64,000 nucleotides of DNA, from assembly GCA_944325195.1 (NCBI GenBank), contig CALUZB010000022.1:44734-108733 (forward strand), read 5' to 3'. Made by a program: the position numbers and the translations under genes. A model generated the notes under the pieces. It ran no database searches. It was not told the DNA's origin and was given only the letters and a program-made list of their open reading frames with translations. Source of the DNA: an uncultured Desulfovibrionaceae bacterium. Its GTDB lineage: Bacteria; Desulfobacterota; Desulfovibrionia; Desulfovibrionales; Desulfovibrionaceae. This document shows positions 52,891-62,518 of the stretch, in pieces (position 1 is the first letter of the stretch; each line of letters begins with the position of its first letter).

Positions 52891-54063
52891 TTATGAATAT
52901 TCCCGCGCATTTACAGAACCCAGCAGGCAAAAAACCTCATAGGGAATACTTCCCCACCATGCAGACAACTCTGCCGCGCTGATCGGTCTTGCTCCGGGAC
53001 CGCCCAAAATCCATACACGCTCGCCTTCAGCCGCTTCCGGCACATCGTTAATGTTTACGGCCACCAGTTGCATACACACCCGCCCAAGCACAGGGCAACG
53101 GACGCCGCGGATATTCAACTCCGCCTTGCCCGACAAACCGCGACTGAACCCTTGCGCATACCCAACGGCCACAATAGCTACATGTATATCATCCGGAGCA
53201 ATAAACGTAGCGCCGTAACTGATTCCTTCCCCCTTGCGCAACAGCCGTTTCTGCACCAATGGAGCCCAAACCTGCATTACCGGCTTCAGCGCGGTGTCTG
53301 TTCCCGGTTGGTTTAAATCTGTGCCCGCAAGCGGGTTTGAACCATACAAAGCCAGCCCGGGACGCGCCAGATCAGTTTTGAATTTATGCGCATGGGCCAG
53401 CAGTCCGGCGGAATTATATAAGGAAGTTTTAATCAATGGATAGTTACGGCGCAATTCTTCCGCTATGATTTTGAAAGTCTTAATCTGATTGTCAGTTTGC
53501 TCAATGCCGCCGTTTTCATCAGCAGATGCAAGATGCGATGCCGCCAGCTCTGGCTCAACTCCAGGGTGCTGCGCAAGCCACTGTATCAGCTCGCCCATTT
53601 CTGAAAGCGAAAAACCAAGCCTGTTCATACCGGTGTTGAACTTCAGCGCCACTTTCACCTGATTGTTCCCGGACCGGGCGGAGATAGCCGCCAACTGCTC
53701 GAAACTCCCCACAAAAGGAATGACTTTCCGGTTGATTGCCAAGTCTATGTCAGCGGCAGTAAGGCAGCCCAACAAAGATACCAGGCGCTGCCCGATGCCG
53801 TTTTCACGCAACAGCCCGGCCTCGGCCACTGTGCCTACAGCAAACCACCCGGCACCGGCTGCAGCCAGACGCTGTGCACACGGCACAATTCCATGCCCAT
53901 AGGCATCAGCTTTGATCACCGGCATCAGGGTCATGCCTGTGTGTTTGCATAAATAGCGGTAATTGCTTTCCAAAGCGTCCAGGTTGATTATCACCCCAGC
54001 CGGGCTCTGTAAGGCCGTGTCCAATGCGGATATGCTCCGCGGTTCATTATTTCTGCTGTTCAT
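52891..54063 (-). CDS. alr: Alanine racemase
   Basis: A PLP enzyme that makes D-alanine for peptidoglycan. The 390-residue protein has the PLP lysine in VIKADAYGHG (Lys51), the fold-III barrel motifs, the second catalytic base Tyr in EGISYGATF, and the substrate loop GRVCMQLVAVNI. Most alanine racemases have CMD/AMD there, with Asp where this one has Gln. It is otherwise of standard length and content. It is upstream of rpsF on the same strand but probably has its own transcript. Confidence 0.94.
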   Translation of the reverse strand: MNSRNNEPRSISALDTALQSPAGVIINLDALESNYRYLCKHTGMTLMPVIKADAYGHGIVPCAQRLAAAGAGWFAVGTVAEAGLLRENGIGQRLVSLLGCLTAADIDLAINRKVIPFVGSFEQLAAISARSGNNQVKVALKFNTGMNRLGFSLSEMGELIQWLAQHPGVEPELAASHLASADENGGIEQTDNQIKTFKIIAEELRRNYPLIKTSLYNSAGLLAHAHKFKTDLARPGLALYGSNPLAGTDLNQPGTDTALKPVMQVWAPLVQKRLLRKGEGISYGATFIAPDDIHVAIVAVGYAQGFSRGLSGKAELNIRGVRCPVLGRVCMQLVAVNINDVPEAAEGERVWILGGPGARPISAAELSAWWGSIPYEVFCLLGSVNAREYS

Positions 54064-54211
54064 AAATTTAAAAATTGATTATTTATCAGTCCAAACCTTT
54101 TCCTGGTTTGCAAGCTGTGTTAAAAATGCCGACAGACAACCGATGAGGCCTGGAAGCCTAAGTAAATAATTGAAATGCACGCACCAGCCAAAGGGCTGCC
54201 GGATAGTGCCA

Positions 54212-56875
54212 ATGACTACACATTACCCTCAAAAATCATTTTTGTACACCGTTTGCCGGATGCGTCCGCAATCCCGTTCTGCATGTGTTTTCTCCCTTGG
54301 CCGGGCAATGATTTTTTCCTTACTGTTACTCAGCCTCACAGTTTGCTTGGTTGAAAGCGCGTCCGCCCAAGAAATGGAGCCTTTCGGCTTCGGAGTTAAG
54401 GGGGCCCCAGCCCCCAGCACCAGCCACCCGGGCTTGGAGCAGGGACAAAGCCCCTGGGGTCCGCTGATCAATGTGCAAAGCGGAGTTGTCCCGGCCGGCA
54501 GAAGTGGAGACGACTTGCCGGGCAGCCCCACACCGCGCTCCGACAACACAGTGAATATATGGCAGGCCCCCAAAGCTGCCCCGTCCACGCCGGCTCCCAA
54601 GCCGGAAGAAACTTGGGATCTGGTGGCAAGCAAGGTTACCGGCTACAGTACCAATCAGGTTCTGGAAGCTGAAGGCAATGTGGAGTTGCATCGTGGGAAA
54701 GAATATCTTAAAGCCGACTATGCCCGTTACTATGCAGCAACCGGCTGGGTTTATCTTAAGGGTAATGTTCAGGTCTACTTCGGGAAAGACCGCCTGAATG
54801 CAGAGGAAGCCGAGTTTGACATAGCCAATAAAATCGGCTGGCTGAAAAACGGCATGGTGTTTATGGAAGGCCCCCATGCCTATTTTTCCGGCAAGCGCAT
54901 CAACAAGCACTGGGGCGATATGTACAGCTTTCGAGAAGCAAAAGTAACCACCTGCGATGGAGATGTGCCGGCATGGTCAATGAGCGCCGATGAAGCCATT
55001 GTGGAAATTGACGGATACGCCCGACTGTGGAACACCTCCTTCGCAGTAAAGGACCAGGCGGTTGCTTATTCCCCTTACATGATTCTGCCCGCGAAAAAAG
55101 AGCGACAAACCGGATTTTTGGTGCCTGATGTGGGCTATAGTAATGAAAATGGAGCCATGTTGAACGTCCCCCTATTTATCGATATAGATAAAAGCCAAAA
55201 CCTCACGCTGAACACAGATATTATGACCAGCCGCGGCGTAATGATGGGAGCAGAGTACTGGGCCAGACCCGATACCCAGGACGAAGTATGGTTGCGGGCG
55301 GACTGGCTTTGGGATGCGGATACAGGCAATGATCCCACTATCTATGGCCTGCGTCGTACCAATGAACAACGCTTCTGGCTGCGTGGCATGTATGACGGTA
55401 CCATTACCAACAGCCGTTGGCGTCTGAAAGCTAATCTTGACTATACTTCCGATCAGGATTTTCTGCGGGAGTTCCGCAATCGTCCCGGTATGTATAACGA
55501 TAACAGTGATACTCTTCTGGGTTTGTTCGGCCGCGACTTGAACCCATGGTCAAGCAACCGGGTAAGTGAAGCTCTGCTTTTCCGGGAATGGGAAAGAGTC
55601 AGTTTTTATGCCGGAATGCGCTATGAACAAGATCCTGCTCTGGGCCACGGCAATGCGGCACATTCCACCGATACCATTGCGCAGAAGCTTCCTGAATTCA
55701 ATATGTACCTCAACAAAGGCAGAATTTTCGATAATCTGCCTTTTGAGTTAACTGCAGAGGCCCAGGCAGTGAACTTCTACCGGCCTCAGGGCTCCACCGG
55801 CCAGCGTTATGATATTTATCCCAGGGTTTCTTTGCCGATTACCACTAAATATTTTTCTCTGGAACCGGCTGTGGGGTTCCGCCAAACTCAATATGAAACT
55901 GAATCTACGGAACGTATATCCTATAATATCAATGGGCGGAACATCTCGCTGGACGGTAGCAATACAAAGACCTCCCGCTCACTTCCGGAGTTTGAAGTCA
56001 CGGCGTTCACTGAACTGGCCAAGGTGTATAATTTTAACAAGGAAATGACGGCAACTCTGGAAAACACAGGGAAAAGTCAATGGCAGGCCATGCGCCACAG
56101 CATTCAGCCTCGGATAAACTATTATAAAGTAGCCGATCAAAATCAATATGATCTGCCTTATTATGACTCGACAGATCGAATAGGTGTGAGCGATGAAATC
56201 ACTTATTCCCTTACCAATGTTTTATCGGTAAAACAAGAAAGCATTGGCGTGGATGCGGAAGGTAATGCTATTAAGCAGTCGTCATATCTGGATTTTTTAA
56301 GACTCAGCCTTGAACACGGCTTTGACTTTGAGGAAGACCGTCGTACAGACTCCAGAGACGAGTACCCCACCCGCCCGTTCACGGATCTGCTTGTTGATCT
56401 GGAAATAAACCCGGCTCAGTACATCAGCCTGCAATCACGCTCCTGGTTCTCATCATACACAGGCGACATCACCAGACAAAACCACAGCATCTCATTCCAT
56501 ATGCCGGAATGGGGTTCGTGGACTACCGCTCTTGATTTCCGCAATGAACCGGACGAATACTGGCGTCAGCGTAAGTATGTGGATGAACGCCAAGCCTATT
56601 TGCTGCACCAAGGAATACTCAGCCGGGAAGAAGTGTATTGGGGGCGTTATCAAAACAAAATCAACATGTTACACAACATTTTAAACCTAACCGCCTTCCA
56701 GCCGTTTGTTCTTACTGTTGATCACTGGTATGACCTGGATCAACACAGGCCTTTGGAATATCAAATCAGCCTGGACTATATACATCAATGCTTTATGATC
56801 TCCGGGAAAATGTATTGGGACAGTGATGATACAAGCTTTGGGGTATCTTTCTCCTTACCGGGGTTCTGGAATTAA
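54212..56875 (+). CDS. lptD: LPS assembly outer-membrane protein LptD
   Basis: The outer-membrane beta-barrel that inserts LPS with LptE. Order: signal peptide (hydrophobic MIFSLLLLSLTVCLVES), Pro/Ser-rich linker, LptA-like OstA domain (EAEGNVELHRGKEYLKADYA and YYAATGWVYLKGNVQVYFG), then the LptD barrel region with many alternating beta stretches to the C-terminal SFSLPGFWN. About 887 residues. The start is uncertain: ATG 54212 has only a weak CGGA upstream and ATG 54260 is also possible. Followed by a Cys-rich lipoprotein gene. Confidence 0.93.
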   Translation: MTTHYPQKSFLYTVCRMRPQSRSACVFSLGRAMIFSLLLLSLTVCLVESASAQEMEPFGFGVKGAPAPSTSHPGLEQGQSPWGPLINVQSGVVPAGRSGDDLPGSPTPRSDNTVNIWQAPKAAPSTPAPKPEETWDLVASKVTGYSTNQVLEAEGNVELHRGKEYLKADYARYYAATGWVYLKGNVQVYFGKDRLNAEEAEFDIANKIGWLKNGMVFMEGPHAYFSGKRINKHWGDMYSFREAKVTTCDGDVPAWSMSADEAIVEIDGYARLWNTSFAVKDQAVAYSPYMILPAKKERQTGFLVPDVGYSNENGAMLNVPLFIDIDKSQNLTLNTDIMTSRGVMMGAEYWARPDTQDEVWLRADWLWDADTGNDPTIYGLRRTNEQRFWLRGMYDGTITNSRWRLKANLDYTSDQDFLREFRNRPGMYNDNSDTLLGLFGRDLNPWSSNRVSEALLFREWERVSFYAGMRYEQDPALGHGNAAHSTDTIAQKLPEFNMYLNKGRIFDNLPFELTAEAQAVNFYRPQGSTGQRYDIYPRVSLPITTKYFSLEPAVGFRQTQYETESTERISYNINGRNISLDGSNTKTSRSLPEFEVTAFTELAKVYNFNKEMTATLENTGKSQWQAMRHSIQPRINYYKVADQNQYDLPYYDSTDRIGVSDEITYSLTNVLSVKQESIGVDAEGNAIKQSSYLDFLRLSLEHGFDFEEDRRTDSRDEYPTRPFTDLLVDLEINPAQYISLQSRSWFSSYTGDITRQNHSISFHMPEWGSWTTALDFRNEPDEYWRQRKYVDERQAYLLHQGILSREEVYWGRYQNKINMLHNILNLTAFQPFVLTVDHWYDLDQHRPLEYQISLDYIHQCFMISGKMYWDSDDTSFGVSFSLPGFWN

Positions 56876-56885
56876 GGCGCCGGAC

Positions 56886-57395
56886 ATGCAAACTAAAAGC
56901 TTATCTTATTTTCTTGTTGTATCAGTATTAGGATTTACTTTCCTAAACGGTGGTTGTGCCCTGTTCGATATGTGGCGGACACCAGACAACATTAAACTGG
57001 ACACTCAAGATCCATTTTCCGAATGTCTGAAAATTTGTTACGACAGTGGAACCCAGACCAGAAACAGCTACAGCTCTTGCCTTGACGGCTGCGGACGAGC
57101 CTCAAAGTATTATCCCTTGCGCGACGCGCTTTTTCCGGACTTCGAAACATGCCAATCAGAAGTGACTGAGCTGAAGGCAAACACCGCCTCAAATTCGGGA
57201 CAGGACTTGTGTAAGGAAATTCCAAATCAACGTAAACGCCAAGGCTGCATTGAAGGCGTCAGGGCATTTCATGCCGCTCTGACCGCAGATAATGTCTGCT
57301 TGCCTCTGCATGAAACAGAGAATAACCTGCTGGCCCCGCCCCAACCCGACAACGGAGCTGACGATGGCGTGCATGTTGAGGATCTGAACAATTAG
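56886..57395 (+). CDS. Cysteine-rich lipoprotein of unknown function
   Basis: A 169-residue product with a signal peptide ending NGGC (Cys24, lipobox-like). The mature part has eight more Cys: 47, 51, 65, 69, 89, 109, 121, 138. The first four form a twin CX3C pattern (SECLKICYDSG and SSCLDGCGRA), suggesting a disulfide-linked helical hairpin in the periplasm. No family recognised. It starts 11 bases after lptD and ends 10 bases before darP, so it belongs to that transcript and might assist LPS transport or LptD folding; this is inference. ATG 56886 lacks a strong ribosome site. Confidence 0.75.
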   Translation: MQTKSLSYFLVVSVLGFTFLNGGCALFDMWRTPDNIKLDTQDPFSECLKICYDSGTQTRNSYSSCLDGCGRASKYYPLRDALFPDFETCQSEVTELKANTASNSGQDLCKEIPNQRKRQGCIEGVRAFHAALTADNVCLPLHETENNLLAPPQPDNGADDGVHVEDLNN

Positions 57396-57404
57396 GTTAC
57401 CGCC

Positions 57405-57986
57405 ATGCACAAAAAATCCACAAACAGCATTCTCCCCGAATTTGAGCCGCCCAGTCGTTCTGAATTGAAACGACAAAGCGCTGCGTTGCAGAAACTGGGA
57501 GAAGAGCTGGCCAGGCTGTCCCCTGCGCTATGGCGGAGTTTCAGCATTTCCCCCCAGTTGCTGGAAGCACTTTCAGAACACGGTAAAATCAAAAGCCGCG
57601 AAGGCAGGCGGCGGCAACTGCAGTTTATCGGCAGACTGATGCGGACTGAAAACAGTGAGCAAATCTCTGCGGAATTAGACCGGCTGAAAGCCGCTCACAG
57701 CCTGCACACAGCCCGCTTTCACGAGCTTGAGCAGTTGCGCGACCAAATTCTGCAAAGCACTCCTGGTATCTGGCGGGAGTTGGAGCTTAAGCTGGCGGAA
57801 TCGCGTCCAGATCTCTCCCCTGAAGAAAGAGAGGCAGAACTCAAGCTGCTTCGCCAACTTGCTGGAAACGCTATGCAAAAGCAGGATAAATCCGGCTCGC
57901 GTGCCTTGTTTAAGGCATTGCGCACACTTATGGGTTCAACAGAAAACTACAGTCAGAACAATGATAATGAACCTGAGAGTGCTTAA
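57405..57986 (+). CDS. darP: Dual-action ribosomal maturation protein DarP (YjgA, DUF615)
   Basis: A 193-residue helical protein homologous to E. coli YjgA/DarP, which binds pre-50S particles and aids 23S rRNA domain maturation. Matching features are the N-terminal SRSELKRQSAALQKLGEELA, the basic block KIKSREGRRRQLQFIGRLMR (near residues 63-82), the long helical middle (HELEQLRDQIL), and the SRALFKALRTL end. ATG 57405 follows GTTACCGCC. The last gene of the lptD transcript. Confidence 0.88.
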   Translation: MHKKSTNSILPEFEPPSRSELKRQSAALQKLGEELARLSPALWRSFSISPQLLEALSEHGKIKSREGRRRQLQFIGRLMRTENSEQISAELDRLKAAHSLHTARFHELEQLRDQILQSTPGIWRELELKLAESRPDLSPEEREAELKLLRQLAGNAMQKQDKSGSRALFKALRTLMGSTENYSQNNDNEPESA

Positions 57987-58490
57987 AACAAATCAAATTT
58001 CAAAGTCACTCTGTCTGGCGGCGCTCTGATTCAGCGCCTGGATCTGGGAACCGCAAGCCCAACAAATCTGCAAGTGGCATTGCCTGCTTAATGCAATGAG
58101 AGACTCAGCTTTAAAAAACGCTTAGCAAGGAGCCCTGCCCTACTCTACTGTCCGCAAGGTTCGGCTTTCCCCTAGCCAATCGGGTCTACTATGTCAGGCA
58201 TCCACAGGATTGCAGCAGCCCCAAGCCGCCCGGGGAAGTCTTAAAGCGCAACGGGCTTCGGCTGCAATGATGCAAATCATCTTTGAGCATATTTGTAGAA
58301 ACCCGATAGTGTGGCAAATTTCAGCCACTTCGTCGCACAGGTCCGCTTCTTTGCGGACAATTCAGCGGTTTGAAATCAAGGCCGCCAGCTACAGGCCTTT
58401 AAAAGTTCAAGTCGGGCTTGGGGCGAACATTCGCCGGTAGCGCCGGGCGTTAGTTTTATCCCGGCGGTGTGTTTTATCTCTATTAAATCA
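57987..58490. other. Intergenic region after darP, unexplained structured block
   Basis: No convincing gene is present. Positions 58130-58200 and 58330-58400 contain self-complementary runs, including a perfect hairpin GTCCGC/GCGGAC with loop TTCTTT at 58341-58358 and AAGGCC/GGCCTT near 58380-58402. Whether this is a non-coding RNA is unknown. Confidence 0.3.
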
Positions 58491-58523
58491 CAGACAGCCG
58501 GGGCGCTTTGCCCCGGCTGTCTG
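58491..58523. terminator. Strong hairpin, probable terminator of the first porin gene
   Basis: A perfect 13-bp stem CAGACAGCCGGGG with its complement and a seven-base loop, 18 bases after the porin stop on the minus strand. The T tract on the minus strand is weak. Confidence 0.75.
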
Positions 58524-58540
58524 GATGGTTACATGCAGTA

Positions 58541-60076
58541 TTAGAAGGAGTAGGTGAACCCTACATAACCTTTATACGCATTCTTTTCAAAGTTGTAAGG
58601 AGCCTGGTCGAGGTCGAGACGGATATAGCCCAACTCAACAAACATATCCAGGTTTTCATAAATGTTGATCACGTTATCAAGGTTGACTTCAATTCCCCAG
58701 TCATCCTTATCCAGCAGACCCAGATAGCGGAACGAGTCGCCGCGGCGCACGCCGGCATCATACCAGGCCTGAGGAACATCATTGATGTCGTTGGTGCCTT
58801 CGAAGTACATAACGCGCAACTGAGAGGTAAGCCGCTCAATAAACCGGATATCCTCAAGCCCAACGCCAACTGCCCAGGTGCCGGCGGGAGTGGCCCCAAC
58901 CACAAACTCGCGTCCGCCAAAGTGAGCATTAGACCAGCCAAAGGAAGTCAAGCCCCAGTCAGGCGAAAGATAAGGCATTACCCCATCCATACCGTCTTCA
59001 AACAGGTTGTCGGTTCCGCTGCCGTACCAACCGAACACAATGGGGGTAAAGTAGTCAAGCTTGTATCCCAACTTACCGATAATGGCCCAACCGTCGCGCT
59101 TGGTCTGGTTTCCAAGCGGGGTGCTGTAGGCAGTGCCGTCCTGTCCGTAGTAAGTTACATTGCGGCCGTACACAGCATCGGAATCGTACTGACCATATGT
59201 AAAGTCAAGCGCAAAGACGAACGGATCAAAGTGAGTCAGCTCAAAAGCGGCGCCGACCCACCAGGCGTCTCCGCCTTTGCCTAACTGCCCGTTTCTGGAA
59301 AGCCAGTTGCCGATACTGCTCACTCTGGGGTCAAGATCCCAGCTTAATTCAGCGGTACCATCCACTCTGCCCACGTTGGCGTATACTCCATAAGGAGTTA
59401 ACGAAAAGCTTTCCTGCATCTGAATCGGAACCGTCAACACGAACAAGTCTATCTCATCATGTCTTTCCAGGCCTTCCCAGGGTGACCCCGGCTCCGCGGC
59501 TTCTCCGTTAAGGTACGGATCCCAGGGGCGGAACCAACCGGCGTTTAAGCCTACAATTTCATTGAAGTTATATGAAAGCAAAATCCCAGCCAGATCGTCG
59601 TCAAGAATATAGTCACCCGCTTCGCCATCCGCGCGTTTTACCGCGTGGGGCAGTGCAAACGGCTGAATACCCATGCGTACCTGCAAATCAGTTTCCGGTA
59701 CAAGCCAGTCGATATACAGGTTCTTTACCTCCACGGCCACTCCATCGGCTCCCATGGCTCCGCCCGCGCCCCGTCCGGCGCCGTTGGTGCCATAGTTTCC
59801 CCAGGTAGCGCCGCCGCCATGCCCCCAATGGGTATCGCCGATTTCAAAATAGGCAACACCCTTGAGAGACTCTGAAGCAATGAAATCAATTTGCGAACGG
59901 AAACGCTGCAAAGCGTCAAAGCTCTCCTCGTTATCATGGCGGGTGAAATTAGTGCCGTCATATAAGCCAAAACCAAAATCAAAGGTACCTTTGACCTTGA
60001 TATCTGTTGCAGCCGCCATGGAGGCGCTACCCAGCATAAAGCCGGCCGCAACAACCGCAGACATAATCTTTTTCAT
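58541..60076 (-). CDS. Outer-membrane porin of Desulfovibrio type, paralogue 1
   Basis: A 511-residue protein with a 23-residue Sec signal peptide ending AAA. The mature part is rich in Gly, Asp and aromatic residues with regular beta-strands, ending YVGFTYSF as is typical for outer-membrane barrels (terminal Phe). It closely parallels the second porin (60934-62442) along its whole length, with blocks such as RFRSQIDFIASESLKGVAYF and DDDLAGILLSYNFNE. It is probably a trimeric general diffusion pore. Ribosome site AAGGAAGG. Monocistronic. Confidence 0.92.
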   Translation of the reverse strand: MKKIMSAVVAAGFMLGSASMAAATDIKVKGTFDFGFGLYDGTNFTRHDNEESFDALQRFRSQIDFIASESLKGVAYFEIGDTHWGHGGGATWGNYGTNGAGRGAGGAMGADGVAVEVKNLYIDWLVPETDLQVRMGIQPFALPHAVKRADGEAGDYILDDDLAGILLSYNFNEIVGLNAGWFRPWDPYLNGEAAEPGSPWEGLERHDEIDLFVLTVPIQMQESFSLTPYGVYANVGRVDGTAELSWDLDPRVSSIGNWLSRNGQLGKGGDAWWVGAAFELTHFDPFVFALDFTYGQYDSDAVYGRNVTYYGQDGTAYSTPLGNQTKRDGWAIIGKLGYKLDYFTPIVFGWYGSGTDNLFEDGMDGVMPYLSPDWGLTSFGWSNAHFGGREFVVGATPAGTWAVGVGLEDIRFIERLTSQLRVMYFEGTNDINDVPQAWYDAGVRRGDSFRYLGLLDKDDWGIEVNLDNVINIYENLDMFVELGYIRLDLDQAPYNFEKNAYKGYVGFTYSF

Positions 60077-60150
60077 TATGAACCTTCCTTAGTAAATAGT
60101 GATGTAGTCTCGCACATGTGCATAGCTATACTGATAATCTATTTACCTAT

Positions 60151-60180
60151 AAAAAGCAACTGAAATCAAAAAATTTTTAC
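60151..60180 (-). promoter_or_regulatory. Promoter region of porin 1, shared with porin 2
   Basis: On the minus strand an AT tract GTAAAAATTTTTTG is followed by TTGCTT and, 17 bases on, TATCAG. The same arrangement lies before porin 2 at 62519-62550, with GTAAAAAATTTTTT, TTGCCT and TAAAAG at the same 17-base spacing. Confidence 0.4.
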
Positions 60181-60413
60181 TTAAAATTATATATGAATAG
60201 ATATTTAGAAATTTATCCAATCTTTTCAACGGGTTGTAGATTTGGCAAGTCCAAGTGGCAATACAAAAATCTGAACAGCTATTGGGCAATTCACATCTGC
60301 CGACAAGAGTGAGCTACATGATATGTTGATTTCCCGCCCTGGTTTAGTGTGTCTGAACCCGCAGTTGCGGATAAACAGTCAGATCTGACTATCGCGCGAT
60401 CTGCCTGCCCCAC

Positions 60414-60437
60414 AAGGAAGGAAGGAAGGAAGGAAGG
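60414..60437. repeat. Tetranucleotide microsatellite (AAGG)6
   Basis: Six perfect tandem AAGG units between the porin genes, about 340 bases upstream of the first porin start. Not inside a gene I can support. Confidence 0.9.
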
Positions 60438-60874
60438 GAAATCCTTCTAACGGGTTAAGGAAAGGAAAACAGAAGATTTGAGTTTTACCAGGGGCGTTTG
60501 AGATTTCCGCTTTGCAGCGCTTGGGAAACCCGCCAAAGCCTCCGGCGGGGGCTGCAAAGCGGCATTTCACCCCAAAGGCAAAGTCCGAAAACGCTTACCC
60601 CACACTGGGCGGCAGCCCCCTCCCCACCGGATTCCGTTGAATAGAAGTCCACCTCAGGAGACCTATCGGCTCACAACCAAGCTCTTAACCATAATAGGAA
60701 CTTCCGATGAGCAATTTGTCCATTCCGGATATACCGGCCCCTGAACAGCCACATGCTCAAACAAATCAGCGATAAATCTGACGGTACAGGCTCTGCATAC
60801 CGTCAAACTCCGTATCGCCACCTGAACAAAATAAGCAACCACCAGCTTGGCCAGTGGTTTGTCCATGCAAAAAA

Positions 60875-60900
60875 GCCGGGAATCCATAAGGATTCCCGGC
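60875..60900 (-). terminator. Rho-independent terminator of the second porin gene
   Basis: An 11-bp stem GCCGGGAATCC with its complement, a four-base loop and a TTTTTT tract on the minus strand, 33 bases after the stop. Confidence 0.93.
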
Positions 60901-60933
60901 GGTTCAGCGCATCAGCTTATAACTCTTCTATGA

Positions 60934-62442
60934 TTAGAAGGAGTAGGAGAAGCCGACATAACCCTTCCAAGCATTGTCTTCAAAGTCAGCGGGTTCATGG
61001 TCAAGGCTTACATGAACATAACCAAGTTCTACGAACATATCAAGGTTTTCATAGATGTTGATTACGTTGTCCAGGTTAACTTCCATACCCCAGTCGGAGG
61101 TATCGAGCATGCCGTATTCACGGAAAGCATCAGTGGTACCTGCGAGTTCAGCAGCACTGTTGTAGTTATTCACATCGTTGGTACCGCGGAAGTAGGCAAC
61201 ACGCAGGTGGGAGGTCAGGTTGTCGATGAAGCGGATGTCTTCAAGACCAAGCCCGATAGCCCAAGTGCCGGCCGGAGTGGCGCCCACGAGATATTCACGT
61301 CCCATAGGATGAGCGTTGGACCAACCGAAAGAGGTCAGACCCCAGTCGGGGGACAGATAAGGCATAAGGCCGTCATAGCCGTCACCACCATCCAGGTCAG
61401 CGCCGGATCCGTACCAACCGAACAGGATGGGGGTGAAGTAATCAAGCTTGTAGCCGAACTTGGCAATTACCACCCAACCGTCGCGATCCGGGCTGGCAGG
61501 ACCGTTAGCAAGAGATGAAGCCACATCATCAGCGGTATAGCTGCCGTAGGTGAAGTCAACAGCGGCTACGAACGGATCCAGATAGGACAGGTCAAAAGCA
61601 AAACCGGCCCACCAAGCCTGGCCGTCGTCACCGAATCCACCGTTCCCGGTCAACCAGGTAGCCGGATTGCCGGAACCGCCGATGTTAAGGCCAGACCAGC
61701 TGTCGGTAGCCGCATCATATTCCGGGCCATACATACCCTCGAAATTATCACCGATAGCAGCATACATGAAGTAAGGGGTGAAGCTGAACATATCCTTCAT
61801 TTCGATGGGCAGGGTCAGCGCGAACAGGTCGATTTCATCATGGCTGCCGAAACGGGTTCCGTTGGCATGATCGGGACCGCTTCCAATATCGCTGTCCCAA
61901 GGACGGAACCAGCCCAGGTTAACGCCGAAGTTTTCATTGACGTTGTAGGACAGCAAAATACCGGCCAGATCGTCGTCAAGAATGTAACCGCCGTCTTCAC
62001 CGTCGGAACGCATTACAGCGCGGGGCATGGCAAAGGGCTGAACACCCATGCGCACCTGCAGGTCGGTTTGCGGAACCAGCCAGTCGATGTACAGGTGTCT
62101 TACTTCCACAGACACGCCGTCAGCACCCATGGCGCCGCCGGTACCGTGACCAACACCCAGGCCGCCCCAAGTGGCGCCGCCGCCGTTACCCCAATGAGTG
62201 TTGCCGATTTCAAAAGCGGCTACCCCTTTCAGGGATTCAGAGGCGATGAAATCGATCTGGGTGCGGAAACGCTGCAGAGCATCGAAGTTTTCTTCACCGC
62301 TGTGCTTGGTGAAGCTGGTTCCGTCATACAGACCGAAACCAAAATCAAACTTACCCTTCACTTTAATGTCGGCAGCGGAAGCCATGGAGGCGGAAGCCGC
62401 CAACAGACCACCAGCTACTACTAAAGAGAGCAGTTTTTTCAT
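60934..62442 (-). CDS. Outer-membrane porin of Desulfovibrio type, paralogue 2
   Basis: A 502-residue protein with a signal peptide (ending ASA) and a beta-barrel mature part ending GYVGFSYSF. It aligns along its full length with the porin at 58541-60076; the largest differences are in loop regions around residues 195-310, the expected surface-exposed parts. Codon use is notably even and GC-rich third positions are reduced, as in strongly expressed genes, so this is probably the major porin. Ribosome site AAAGGAAGG. Monocistronic, with a strong terminator. Confidence 0.93.
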   Translation of the reverse strand: MKKLLSLVVAGGLLAASASMASAADIKVKGKFDFGFGLYDGTSFTKHSGEENFDALQRFRTQIDFIASESLKGVAAFEIGNTHWGNGGGATWGGLGVGHGTGGAMGADGVSVEVRHLYIDWLVPQTDLQVRMGVQPFAMPRAVMRSDGEDGGYILDDDLAGILLSYNVNENFGVNLGWFRPWDSDIGSGPDHANGTRFGSHDEIDLFALTLPIEMKDMFSFTPYFMYAAIGDNFEGMYGPEYDAATDSWSGLNIGGSGNPATWLTGNGGFGDDGQAWWAGFAFDLSYLDPFVAAVDFTYGSYTADDVASSLANGPASPDRDGWVVIAKFGYKLDYFTPILFGWYGSGADLDGGDGYDGLMPYLSPDWGLTSFGWSNAHPMGREYLVGATPAGTWAIGLGLEDIRFIDNLTSHLRVAYFRGTNDVNNYNSAAELAGTTDAFREYGMLDTSDWGMEVNLDNVINIYENLDMFVELGYVHVSLDHEPADFEDNAWKGYVGFSYSF

Positions 62443-62518
62443 GTTAAAATTACCTTCCTTTGATTTTGTGCATTGTTGCCAATGCGCTGTTCAATTTTCT
62501 TTTATGCTTTTGCCGAAC

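Larger units (their letters stand above)
60077..60874. other. Intergenic region between the two porin genes
   Basis: It holds the promoter of the first porin, an (AAGG)6 microsatellite and otherwise no convincing gene. A minus-strand frame (60663-60887) looks mildly protein-like but overlaps the porin terminator and has no ribosome site. Confidence 0.4.

Noticed and set aside
60663..60887. Small minus-strand frame upstream of porin 1
   Set aside because: Mildly protein-like, but its start lies inside the porin 2 terminator and no ribosome site is seen.
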